Assembly (NCBI GenBank): GCA_910578715.1
Contig: CAJTRL010000082.1
Span: forward strand, 1 to 14,166
DNA: 14,166 nucleotides
Direction of reading: 5' to 3'
From: an uncultured Lachnospiraceae bacterium
GTDB lineage: Bacteria; Bacillota; Clostridia; Lachnospirales; Lachnospiraceae
Part shown: piece after piece, positions 1-6,194 of the stretch
How positions within the stretch are numbered: position 1 is the stretch's first letter
How the letters are laid out: each line of letters starts with the position of its first letter
Notes under the pieces: generated by a model
The model's input: only the letters and a program-made list of their open reading frames with translations
Database searches by the model: none
What the model was told of the DNA's origin: nothing
Program-made: the position numbers and the translations under genes

Positions 1-225
1 CCTGCGGCTTCGTCCGGCATAGGACTCCTCTGTGCCCGCCCTGCGGCTTCGTCCGTCCGATTCCATGCCCCGGTTCCTACGTTCAGCCGCCCGGTCCGGC
101 TGCCTGGGACGATAGTCTCTGCCCGAATAGTTCTCCCTGTCCGGATAAATATCGATGATATCTACATCGCCGGGCCTTCTACGGCCGTTTCTTTTGGCGG
201 ATTTGTTCTTCTGCGGCCGCTCCAT
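1..225 (-). CDS. 5' part of an Arg-rich protein of unknown function, running off the left edge
   Basis: An open frame of 75 codons runs from ATG at 225 to base 1 without a stop, so only the N-terminus is present. It begins MERPQKNKSAKRNGRRRPGD, followed by an Ile/Asp-rich stretch (VDIIDIYPD), then a strongly basic, probably disordered segment. The last residues hold a 13-residue direct repeat (GRSRR....), coded by a 39-nt repeat at 1-15 and 40-54. The frame stays open upstream to a TAA near 309. GTG at 273, preceded by GAAGG at 5 nt spacing, is therefore a serious alternative start giving 91 codons; ATG 225 has no well-spaced ribosome site. No catalytic motif or membrane segment is visible in this part. 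I do not recognise the family. A long leader containing an inverted-repeat element separates it from the M56 gene upstream. Confidence 0.55.
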   Translation of the reverse strand, partial: MERPQKNKSAKRNGRRRPGDVDIIDIYPDRENYSGRDYRPRQPDRAAERRNRGMESDGRSRRAGTEESYAGRSRR

Positions 226-317
226 CTCCCATAAGTCAATTTCCGTTCTCCTCTTCCGTACACTCCCCTGCACAATATCCTTCCCCTCTGCCTGTAACTT
301 TCTGCCTGATTATCCAA

Positions 318-520
318 TATCATTCGTAACCGTTCAAACTCCGCCCGGACAGAGCATCGTTCTCTGACGGAGGCCCTGTAAAGGATGCCGGTCTTTAGTG
401 AAAAAGACGCTCTGCGGCTTTTGAACTTAGGACCGTTGCTTCCTTTAGCGGAGCGCAAGCGTGCCTCCAAAGAGAACAATGCTCTGTCCGGGCGGAGGCC
501 GAACGGTTACTACCATGATA
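318..520. repeat. 203-bp inverted-repeat (MITE-like) element
   Basis: The arms at 326-365 and 471-510 are inverted copies that match at about 36 of 40 positions; the shared core is CTCCGCCCGGACAGAGCAT. The match continues inward with one indel (GGAGGC on both sides). It also continues outward to TATCAT (318-323) facing ATGATA (515-520). The 100-bp interior has a small hairpin, GTCTTT-agtgaa-AAAGAC, and no convincing gene. No clear target-site duplication is visible. It lies in the leader of the Arg-rich partial gene. A transcript in either direction would fold into a long stem. It may be a miniature mobile element or a structured RNA; no transposase is present. Confidence 0.7.
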
Positions 521-568
521 CCAGTCCTGTCTTTAAAAATTCTCTAAAAGATTAACATAATATATACT

Positions 569-599
569 ATTCTAATATATTAGAGTGCGGAACTGTCAA
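569..599 (-). promoter_or_regulatory. Possible promoter of the Arg-rich partial gene
   Basis: On the minus strand a perfect -35 TTGACA (594-599) is followed after 19 nt by TAGAAT (569-574). The spacing is longer than the ideal 17, so the call is tentative. It sits in an AT-rich gap just past the stop of the M56 gene at 642, and would give a leader of about 290-340 nt running through the 318-520 inverted-repeat element. Confidence 0.35.
571..584. promoter_or_regulatory. 14-bp perfect palindrome overlapping the putative -10
   Basis: TCTAATATATTAGA is a perfect palindrome that overlaps the -10 of the possible promoter at 569-599. The same arrangement, a dyad on the -10, is seen at two of the blaI promoters in this window. 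That makes a repressor site plausible, but AT-rich palindromes also arise by chance. Confidence 0.35.
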
Positions 600-641
600 A
601 AATGTTTCAATTTTTTCTTAAATTTTTCTTAAATTTTCAAT

Positions 642-3071
642 TTACGATAGATTATTTTCATCGCTTAAATATTCCAGCACGCTATTATACAGTTCCGTTA
701 TCGTTTCCTTCGATTCCGAGCAGGGATAAAGGGGACCGAAAATCGCTTCCATTTCCGTTCTGTCATAGCTAATCGTTTCACTTTGCATCTTTGACGGGTC
801 GGCATGTGTTTCTTCCTCCGTCTTGCGTAAATCATAGATTCGGATATTACATGTGTTCAAATTTTCAACAGCGGCAAACATCAGAACCGCTTCCAGAAAC
901 GAAATATCCGAATCCGTCAGCATGGCATTCTCCATTTCGAGGCGGTAGTGGAGCGTTGCCTCATAAGGCTCCGATGTCGTTTTCAGCTCCAGAAACTGAT
1001 AGCTCAGCCCTGACACCGCCGGAAGGGCACCTGCTATTTTAGACACTCTGACATTATCGCCCACATATGGCGTACGGTTTTCCACCAGGACAATCAGCGT
1101 CTCTTCCATTGCGGCTCTGCTCGCATACAGCACGATAACGGAATCCGCCAGCTCTGTCAGAGCCTGGTTCATTTCGGAAAGCACTTCCTGAAACGCCGGG
1201 TCCGCCTCCGAATAATCGGCCGGAACATACAGGTAACAGGGCTGTCCGGCCGGCAGATAGACTTCCGTAATCTGCTCCGACGGAAGATACACAACGCTGC
1301 TCTCTGTTTCTTCACCGTTCTCATCCGGCGAAAACTGATGGTCTTCTGCTTCTTCACCATTTTCATTCGGCGAAAACTGATGGTCTTCTGTTTCCGGTGA
1401 GTTTTCGTCCACAATCAGATATTCCGTCTCATCTTCCACCGTAACCGCATTGTAATCTTCATTTTCATCATATGGCAGATGAATCACATCTTTCTCCACC
1501 AGTTCGGGTGCCGGAATCGGCTCTGCATCGCCGGAGGCCTTCCAGGCTGCAGTCCCGTCAGCCGCTCCCACTTCCGGAGAATAATAAGTAACTGCCTCGT
1601 TGCTGTCCGTTCCCGGCACACCAGCCAAACCATTTTGGCCGGATGATTTTTCGGCTTCCGCATCCTCCGCCGCTTCTGCATTTCCGATATCTTCTGCCTG
1701 TTCGCCGCTTTCCGCCGCCTCCGCATCCTCCACGCCAAAATAATGGCCGGTCGCCGCCGCGCCTTCCACGCGCCCTTCCATATCATTTCTCAAAGAACCG
1801 TTCGCTCCATAATTGCCAATCAGAACGGCTCCTTCTTTCTGCTTTAAATTCAACAGCTCCGGATTTTCATATAATATCTTGCAGAAACGTCCCACTTCCA
1901 AATCGGATTCCTGGTGATACACGATAATATCCGTGTCGTTCTCTATCCGGTAATATGCTTTTCCGGCAAAAGAATCCGGCATCGTTACCTGGAAGCAGTC
2001 CGTTGTTACGGTCAAAGCGTTTTCCTCTAACGGGTAAGCGCCCTCCGGGTAACCCTTTGCCGCGGTAAAAGTCACCGCCACAACCATCGCAATGGCCACA
2101 AGCACCGGAGCAATAACGAATGCCAGTCTGTGCGGGGACTCCGCAATCCGCCGGATTCTCTCCCGGATGCTTCTGGGCGCCGCCGTCATCGTCGTCGCCG
2201 CACAGACAACATCCGCGGCGTTTGTTTTTCTACCTATCAGAGAAACAAGTGTCTTTCCATAGGCAATCCGTTCTTCTTCGCCGAGCATCCGAAGCGCCGC
2301 TTCGTCACAGGCCAGCTCACAATCCTGTTTCGACAAAACCGCCGCCAGCCAGACAAGCGGATGAAACCAGTAGACTACCAGCAAAATACAGCGAAGAGCC
2401 GACCACCAGACATCTTTCTGCTTGTAATGGCAGTATTCATGCGCCAGAATATGACGCACTTTTTTCTCATCTCCTATTACATCTTCGGGAAGATATACGG
2501 CCTGTCTGCCCGGCAGTCCGTACAGACAGGGAGAAGTCAGCTCCTTTACCGTATAAACCGCCAGCTTGCCGTTTTCCATATAAACCGGAAGTTTGATGTC
2601 TCTTCTGTCATATTTTTGACGGCTCCCGAACAGTTTTTTTCGAAACCTTATGTTCACGGCCGCTATCCAGCATCCCACGGCGGCCATGCCCAGCAACCAT
2701 ATTTTCTTCACAATGTCTGACCATATCTTCTGTTCCAGCAGATAAGTGACAATTCTTCCGTCCGCGCTTTCTTCTGTCAGGAAAGGAAGGCCATCCGGCG
2801 GCAGACTTCCCTGTATCGGTGAAACGGACGGCCTGATATAATCCTGTGCCGCTTTTTCGACCTCATTTGTCATATTCAAAATGCTGTATGCACTCTCCGG
2901 GAACGCATTGGGCAAGATTGTATAAATACCCGGCAAAAGCAGTCTGACAGCCACGACAAGCCAGAGCATATATTGCAGTTTCGCGCCAATTTTCCTCCCG
3001 CATAACCGCCGGAGCAGTACAATACACACAATCAGTACGGAAGATGTAATAACCGCTTCTTTCATATACAT
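642..3071 (-). CDS. M56 (BlaR1-like) membrane metallopeptidase sensor with acidic repeat linker and DUF4825-like tail
   Basis: 809 residues, well above the usual 585-600 of BlaR1. The zinc-protease core shows HEYCH (HExxH) near 211-215 and the downstream CELACDE motif near 251-257 that supplies the third ligand in M56. Hydrophobic segments lie near 6-22, 36-52, 123-141, 226-246 and 316-336. The tail after about 340 should be extracellular. It has a domain with TTDCFQVTMPDSFAGK, a long Glu/Asp/Ala-rich low-complexity linker, two copies of a 14-residue repeat (EDHQFSP.ENGEE.), and a DUF4825-like domain from about 661 (TPYVGDN...PYEATLHY). There is no penicillin-binding domain, so beta-lactam is an unlikely ligand. 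GGGAAAGG at 3079-3086 sits 7 nt before ATG 3071, which I prefer to ATG 3077 (1 nt). It follows a blaI gene, its expected repressor partner. The activating signal is unknown. Confidence 0.85.
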   Translation of the reverse strand: MYMKEAVITSSVLIVCIVLLRRLCGRKIGAKLQYMLWLVVAVRLLLPGIYTILPNAFPESAYSILNMTNEVEKAAQDYIRPSVSPIQGSLPPDGLPFLTEESADGRIVTYLLEQKIWSDIVKKIWLLGMAAVGCWIAAVNIRFRKKLFGSRQKYDRRDIKLPVYMENGKLAVYTVKELTSPCLYGLPGRQAVYLPEDVIGDEKKVRHILAHEYCHYKQKDVWWSALRCILLVVYWFHPLVWLAAVLSKQDCELACDEAALRMLGEEERIAYGKTLVSLIGRKTNAADVVCAATTMTAAPRSIRERIRRIAESPHRLAFVIAPVLVAIAMVVAVTFTAAKGYPEGAYPLEENALTVTTDCFQVTMPDSFAGKAYYRIENDTDIIVYHQESDLEVGRFCKILYENPELLNLKQKEGAVLIGNYGANGSLRNDMEGRVEGAAATGHYFGVEDAEAAESGEQAEDIGNAEAAEDAEAEKSSGQNGLAGVPGTDSNEAVTYYSPEVGAADGTAAWKASGDAEPIPAPELVEKDVIHLPYDENEDYNAVTVEDETEYLIVDENSPETEDHQFSPNENGEEAEDHQFSPDENGEETESSVVYLPSEQITEVYLPAGQPCYLYVPADYSEADPAFQEVLSEMNQALTELADSVIVLYASRAAMEETLIVLVENRTPYVGDNVRVSKIAGALPAVSGLSYQFLELKTTSEPYEATLHYRLEMENAMLTDSDISFLEAVLMFAAVENLNTCNIRIYDLRKTEEETHADPSKMQSETISYDRTEMEAIFGPLYPCSESKETITELYNSVLEYLSDENNLS
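1308..1390 (-). repeat. In-frame 42-bp tandem repeat, two copies
   Basis: Two adjacent 42-nt units (starting 1308 and 1350) are nearly identical and encode the 14-residue repeat EDHQFSP[ND]ENGEE[AT]. It lies in the acidic linker of the M56 protein, so copy-number change would lengthen the linker without breaking the frame. Confidence 0.75.
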
Positions 3072-3167
3072 AACCATGCCTTTCCCATAGCCTGCGAACT
3101 TTGGGCCGCAGGCACAAATTCGCGATTGAAAAATCTCTGATTTTTCAATCTATTAACCATGCCTTTC
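3071..3167. repeat. Palindromic repeat insertion bracketed by a 14-bp direct repeat
   Basis: TAACCATGCCTTTC occurs at 3071-3084 and again at 3154-3167. Between them are two hairpins: GATTGAAAAATC-TCT-GATTTTTCAATC (3124-3150, perfect 12-bp arms) and GCCTGCG/CGCAGGC (3090-3113). On the coding strand the direct repeat is GAAAGGCATGGTTA, the ribosome site plus start of the downstream M56 gene. The simplest reading is a short palindromic element inserted at the blaI-M56 junction, with a duplicated target that kept a ribosome site and start next to the M56 gene. A related core lies at 12158-12196. The hairpin has no T-run, so it is not a normal terminator. Confidence 0.65.
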
Positions 3168-3169
3168 TC

Positions 3170-3559
3170 TTAATCTGCCTCTGCGCCCTTTTTTTCCGCC
3201 TGCTCCAGTATTTTATATAATTCCTCGATATCTTCCGGCGTCAGCGCCTTATCCTCGACCATGGCGTTGACCATCATTCCGATGCTTCCCCGATATACTT
3301 TATTCAGAAATCCCCGGGTCTCCCGTATGGAAACCTCATTCCTGGAAACGGCCGGATAGAACTGTTTCGCACGTCCCACTATCCGGTACGAAACGGCGCC
3401 CTTTTTCGCCATCCGGTTTAACATTGTAATAATAATATGCTTATCCCATCCGGTTTTACCCTGTAAAGCCGCCGTCAGCTCTGTTATCGTAGCCGCCTTT
3501 TTCTCCCAGAGTTCATTCATAATTTTCCATTCGCCATCCGATAAACTGACATTTGTCAT
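3170..3559 (-). CDS. BlaI/MecI-family transcriptional repressor (pair 1)
   Basis: 129 residues, close to S. aureus BlaI (126). A winged helix-turn-helix fills 1-75 (LSDGEWKIMNELW opening; recognition helix about 38-50, TGWDKHIIITMLNRM). The dimerisation helices follow, with ETRGFLNKVY and LTPEDIEELYKIL. In this family a dimer blocks its own operon until the M56 partner is activated and the repressor is cleaved. By my alignment the Asn101-Phe102 bond cut in S. aureus BlaI corresponds to Ala99-Met100 here. The start is set by GGGAGG (3567-3572), 7 nt before ATG 3559; ATG 3565 would be only 1 nt away. An excellent promoter and dyad lie upstream. The M56 gene at 3071 follows, so this is a self-controlled two-gene unit. 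Confidence 0.9.
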   Translation of the reverse strand: MTNVSLSDGEWKIMNELWEKKAATITELTAALQGKTGWDKHIIITMLNRMAKKGAVSYRIVGRAKQFYPAVSRNEVSIRETRGFLNKVYRGSIGMMVNAMVEDKALTPEDIEELYKILEQAEKKGAEAD

Positions 3560-3586
3560 AACCATACCTCCCAGACTCTTCTGATA

Positions 3587-3616
3587 ATATTGGGTATACT
3601 TCCGTATACCCAATAT
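3587..3616. promoter_or_regulatory. Likely BlaI operator: perfect dyad with 13-bp arms
   Basis: ATATTGGGTATAC - TTCC - GTATACCCAATAT is a perfect inverted repeat. It overlaps the -10 of the blaI promoter and the expected transcription start, which is the classic position for self-repression. A third GGTATAC half-site lies at 3625-3631 inside the promoter spacer. The half-site differs from the TACA/TGTA core known for staphylococcal BlaI/MecI. Binding by the adjacent repressor is inferred. Confidence 0.75.
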
Positions 3617-3640
3617 AGCACACAGGTATACATATGTCAA
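3612..3640 (-). promoter_or_regulatory. SigA-type promoter of blaI-M56 pair 1
   Basis: On the minus strand TTGACA (3635-3640) is separated by exactly 17 nt from TATATT (3612-3617). The -10 lies within the operator dyad. The leader is short (about 45 nt) and ends with the GGGAGG site of the blaI gene. Confidence 0.8.
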
Positions 3641-3654
3641 CCTATTGTCAGCCG

Positions 3655-3688
3655 CAATTACCGTTCACAATTACCTGATTTCAATTAC
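3655..3688. repeat. Three CAATTAC direct repeats just upstream of the pair 1 promoter
   Basis: CAATTAC occurs at 3655-3661, 3668-3674 and 3682-3688, with 13- and 14-nt steps. The block lies 15-50 bp upstream of the -35 box and could be an additional binding site for a regulator. It may also be chance in AT-rich sequence. Confidence 0.35.
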
Positions 3689-3756
3689 GAAATTCTATTT
3701 CACACCTCATCTGCGCGGCGCTTAATTCCCCGTCCTGCGCCCCGGAAAACCATCGT

Positions 3757-5445
3757 TTACGGCGCCCCCGCATTCCAGACCGCAGTATCTACAATCCAGA
3801 CCGGAGTGCCTTTGGATGCTCCCGTCTCCACATCATACGCTGCCTGAAACATCGGAATCAGAACTTCGCTTCCGTCCCCAAAAGTATAGCGTACCATAAC
3901 CTGATAATCGCTGCCGCCTTCCATGCTGCCCGTTCCGCCTTCCAGATTCAAAATATGTTCCGCCGCTTTGACAGGCTCAAGATATACCGTATTATCCACT
4001 GTGGATGTCCCCTCTTCCCGCTGAAACTGAATGGCCTCCACAAACCCGTTTTCCTGATAATCCACAAATTGGTAGCTATCCTGAATCCGGTACGCAGCAT
4101 CGAACGCTTCCTTAGTGGAAATGCTGTCAAGCATCCTCATGCTGCTTTCGGATATCCGGTATTCTTCCCCGGCGGCTGTATATCGGATTTCCTCCTTCCA
4201 GACGGAAACATGCGGGTCGGAAGTCCACGCATAATAATAAATATCCGCCCGATTCTCTTCCGGGACAATATGATACCGGAAGAAAAGCGGCCAGGGGCTC
4301 GACATACCGAGCGTATAGATGCCGTTCGTCTTTTCCAGCATAAAAACATTTTCAAGCGCCGTCTCTTCATCCGCATAAAATGCTGCCGCCGTCTCTCCGT
4401 CTCTGCTGCTGAAAGCCTCCGCATAGGCTTCCACAAAAGCATTCAGCCTCTGCGCCTCTTCCTCGTTCATCTCTTGCCGCGCCGGATTTAATGCCAGCCC
4501 GACGCCTGCGGCAAGCAGAAGAAACGCCGTCAGTATGACTGCCAGGGCCGTTCTTTTCCGATAAGCCAGGACATTGCGGACTCTGCCTTTGATATTTCCT
4601 TCCCCAAAAGCCGGAGGGGCTCCCCGCAGCTTTGTCTTTCCACTGGACAATAATAGTAGCGTCTCACAATATTGCTTCTTAACTTCCATGCCCAGTTTTC
4701 CTAAAACCGCCTCGTCACAGGACATTTCCATATCCGTCTCCATAAGCGCAAAGGCCAGCCATACGAGCGGATTGAACCAGTGGACGCAGGCCGCGGCATA
4801 AAACAAGATTTTGACAAAATAATCTTTCCGCGCGATATGAACCCTCTCATGTGCAAGTACATAACCCCTCTCTTCCTCTCTCAGATGCGCCGGCAGATAA
4901 ATCTGCGGCCGCCGGATTCCCAGAACAAACGGTGTTTCTATTTCCTCCGTCTCATAAAATCCTTTCTCCGTCCGAACCGCACCCGACAAAAAGCGGCGCA
5001 GCCGGATAACCCTTCCGACGCTGTAAAAAAAGAGTGCGGCAACTCCCGCAAGCCATACCCAGGATGCGAGGCCTACGGCCCTCTGTGTCCATACGCGCGC
5101 CGCGTCCGCCGGATTGTCGTTCTGTGCCGCCAGCATATTTTCAGCAATCCCTCCGTCTTCCTGAAAGGCCGCCCCATCCGCCGCGTTCTGCTCCTCCGCA
5201 CTCGCACCCGCCATGTCCAGGACATGAATCCGCTCCCCGGAAAACAATGCCGTATTTATCCGAAGCAGACTAAAACTGCTGGTCAGGGAAAAAGGGCAGA
5301 GCAGCCGGAACAGAACCACGCTCCACAAAAGATAAGAAAAAATCTTCGGCTGTCTTTTGAGCAAAAAACGGAGCACAATGACCGCTATCACACAATAACC
5401 CGCCGTAAAACTCATATTTAGTACTGTCAAAAATATCCGGCTCAT
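3757..5445 (-). CDS. M56 (BlaR1-like) membrane metallopeptidase sensor with NTF2-like extracellular tail
   Basis: 562 residues. It begins MSRIFLTVLNMSFTAGYCVI, the typical N-terminus of BlaR1-like proteins. Zinc motif HERVH lies at 199-203 and ETDMEMSCDEA near 236-246. Hydrophobic segments lie near 11-29, 36-52, 124-143, 212-234 and 299-317. After the last one, about 240 residues should be extracellular. Residues 330-360 (LNAFVEAYAEAFSSRDG...AAAFYAD) resemble the first helices of NTF2-like/SnoaL domains. This replaces the penicillin-binding domain of true BlaR1, so the ligand is unknown. ATG 5445 comes one base after the stop of the blaI gene, with its GGAGGGGG ribosome site inside the end of blaI; translation is probably coupled. 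I reject the 21-residue longer start because it would overlap blaI and add a charged extension. Confidence 0.87.
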   Translation of the reverse strand: MSRIFLTVLNMSFTAGYCVIAVIVLRFLLKRQPKIFSYLLWSVVLFRLLCPFSLTSSFSLLRINTALFSGERIHVLDMAGASAEEQNAADGAAFQEDGGIAENMLAAQNDNPADAARVWTQRAVGLASWVWLAGVAALFFYSVGRVIRLRRFLSGAVRTEKGFYETEEIETPFVLGIRRPQIYLPAHLREEERGYVLAHERVHIARKDYFVKILFYAAACVHWFNPLVWLAFALMETDMEMSCDEAVLGKLGMEVKKQYCETLLLLSSGKTKLRGAPPAFGEGNIKGRVRNVLAYRKRTALAVILTAFLLLAAGVGLALNPARQEMNEEEAQRLNAFVEAYAEAFSSRDGETAAAFYADEETALENVFMLEKTNGIYTLGMSSPWPLFFRYHIVPEENRADIYYYAWTSDPHVSVWKEEIRYTAAGEEYRISESSMRMLDSISTKEAFDAAYRIQDSYQFVDYQENGFVEAIQFQREEGTSTVDNTVYLEPVKAAEHILNLEGGTGSMEGGSDYQVMVRYTFGDGSEVLIPMFQAAYDVETGASKGTPVWIVDTAVWNAGAP

Positions 5446-5446
5446 T

Positions 5447-5860
5447 CTAAGATTCCCCCTCCTTTCCCTCTTCCAGGCCGCTTCGGGACGGGGCTTCCGT
5501 TTCCTCATATCTGTCGATAAGCTCGCGTATTTCCTCCGCCTGTTCTTTCGTAAGTGACCCCCCCCTCCCCATGAATGCGGTCAGAAATCTGGGAATGGAA
5601 CCGCCGAAGGATTCTTCAACGAACTTCCGGCTTTTATAGCTGTAAAAATCCTCTTTGGAAATCAGGGACGTCACGACAGCCTTCTCATTCTGAAAAATTC
5701 CTCTTTGGCACAGTTTCTTTAAGACGGTATAGGTCGTCGATTTCTTCCATTGAAATTCTTTTTCACATAGTTTAACAAGCTCCGGCGACGTAATCGGCTC
5801 CTTCTGCCATATCAGCTCCGCAAAACGCGCCTCCCCTTCCGCCAGTTTGTATTCTCTCAT
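5447..5860 (-). CDS. BlaI/MecI-family transcriptional repressor (pair 2)
   Basis: 137 residues. The winged helix at 1-75 has the family hallmark WKKSTTYTVLKKL (38-50) as recognition helix, and the C-terminal dimer helices follow (FGGSIPRFLTAF...LTKEQAEEIREL). The bond matching the cleaved Asn-Phe of S. aureus BlaI is Ala95-Phe96 or its neighbour. Start: AGAGGAG (5869-5875) is 8 nt before ATG 5860; a longer frame to 5893 lacks a ribosome site. The stop is followed after one base by the M56 start, so the two are tightly coupled. The recognition helix differs from the other two repressors in the window, matching the different dyad upstream (GTCTAT/ATAGAC). It probably represses its own two-gene unit. 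Confidence 0.9.
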   Translation of the reverse strand: MREYKLAEGEARFAELIWQKEPITSPELVKLCEKEFQWKKSTTYTVLKKLCQRGIFQNEKAVVTSLISKEDFYSYKSRKFVEESFGGSIPRFLTAFMGRGGSLTKEQAEEIRELIDRYEETEAPSRSGLEEGKEGES

Positions 5861-6094
5861 AGATTCCGCTCCTCTCTGCACATTACTTTTCATTCATCAT
5901 TTTTATCGACAAATCTTTCTACACGCACTTTTTTCTGCCTGCGTTCGCTTTAGTCGGCAGACTTTTCTGTACGCATTCGCTTTCTGCGCGCAACTCTTTT
6001 CACGCACAATCGCCTTTACGCGCAGCCTTTCCTTATAATATACATCCAGTCCTCCTCTAACATATACACCTTTCAGTCTATCGTTAATAGACCG
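5861..6094 (-). promoter_or_regulatory. Long 5' leader of blaI-M56 pair 2 with a 9-codon reading frame
   Basis: About 235 nt separate the predicted transcription start (near 6095) from the blaI start. The best ribosome site in the leader, AGGAGG at 6051-6056, is 5 nt before ATG 6045. It opens a frame of only nine codons (MYIIRKGCA, stop at 6016-6018). The rest (about 5915-6010) holds two degenerate 32-nt repeats (TTTTCTG...TTCGCTTT on the plus strand). This may be a leader peptide, an attenuation region or remnant DNA. I see no known riboswitch. Confidence 0.35.
6074..6093. promoter_or_regulatory. Likely BlaI operator, downstream copy
   Basis: CAGTCTATCGTTAATAGACC is a dyad (GTCTAT-cgtta-ATAGAC) just downstream of the predicted start of transcription. 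It is one of two matching sites 27 bp apart, consistent with cooperative binding of two repressor dimers. Confidence 0.6.
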
Positions 6095-6100
6095 CATAAT

Positions 6101-6120
6101 CAGTCTATCACCAGTAGACC
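6101..6120. promoter_or_regulatory. Likely BlaI operator, promoter-overlapping copy
   Basis: CAGTCTATCACCAGTAGACC matches the site at 6074-6093 at most positions (dyad GTCTA/TAGAC). It covers the -10 and part of the spacer of the pair 2 promoter, where a bound repressor would exclude RNA polymerase. Confidence 0.6.
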
Positions 6121-6130
6121 ATCCTGTCAA
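6102..6130 (-). promoter_or_regulatory. SigA-type promoter of blaI-M56 pair 2
   Basis: On the minus strand TTGACA (6125-6130) stands 17 nt before TAGACT (6102-6107). It starts just after the terminator of the HTH-PurM gene, so this unit is independent of its upstream neighbour. Confidence 0.7.
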
Positions 6131-6144
6131 TAGAGATGGCAGAC

Positions 6145-6185
6145 AAAAAAGGCATCTGTCCGTATTTGCTGCCCGGACAGATACC
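6145..6185 (-). terminator. Rho-independent terminator of the HTH-PurM gene
   Basis: Nine bases past the stop, the minus strand reads GGTATCTGTCCG, an 11-nt loop, CGGACAGATGCC, then TTTTTT. The 12-bp stem has one G-U pair. This separates the HTH-PurM transcript from the second blaI pair. Confidence 0.85.
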
Positions 6186-6194
6186 CTCTGCTTC

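Noticed and set aside
162..479. 105-residue frame across the inverted-repeat element
   Set aside because: It spans most of the repeat element, has no ribosome site, and competes with the better Arg-rich frame in the same strand.
611..633. Two TTTTTCTTAAA direct repeats after the pair 1 M56 stop
   Set aside because: Simple AT-rich sequence with no stem or known signal.
2120..2720. Long plus-strand open frames opposite the M56 gene
   Set aside because: They are mirror frames of a well-supported membrane protease, with Pro/Arg/Ser-rich translations and no recognisable domain.
3062..3160. 32-residue frame in the first palindromic repeat, ending on the M56 start (ATGA)
   Set aside because: The ribosome site is only 1 nt from its ATG, and its start derives from the 14-bp duplication; more likely repeat sequence than a gene.
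3740..3775. GCGCC/GGCGC hairpin after the pair 2 M56 stop as a terminator
   Set aside because: Short stem, 19-nt loop and no T-run after it on the minus strand.
5903..6130. 75-residue basic, Cys-containing frame in the pair 2 leader
   Set aside because: Its TTG start coincides with the -35 box of the blaI promoter, no internal start has a ribosome site, and its composition follows the local DNA repeats.
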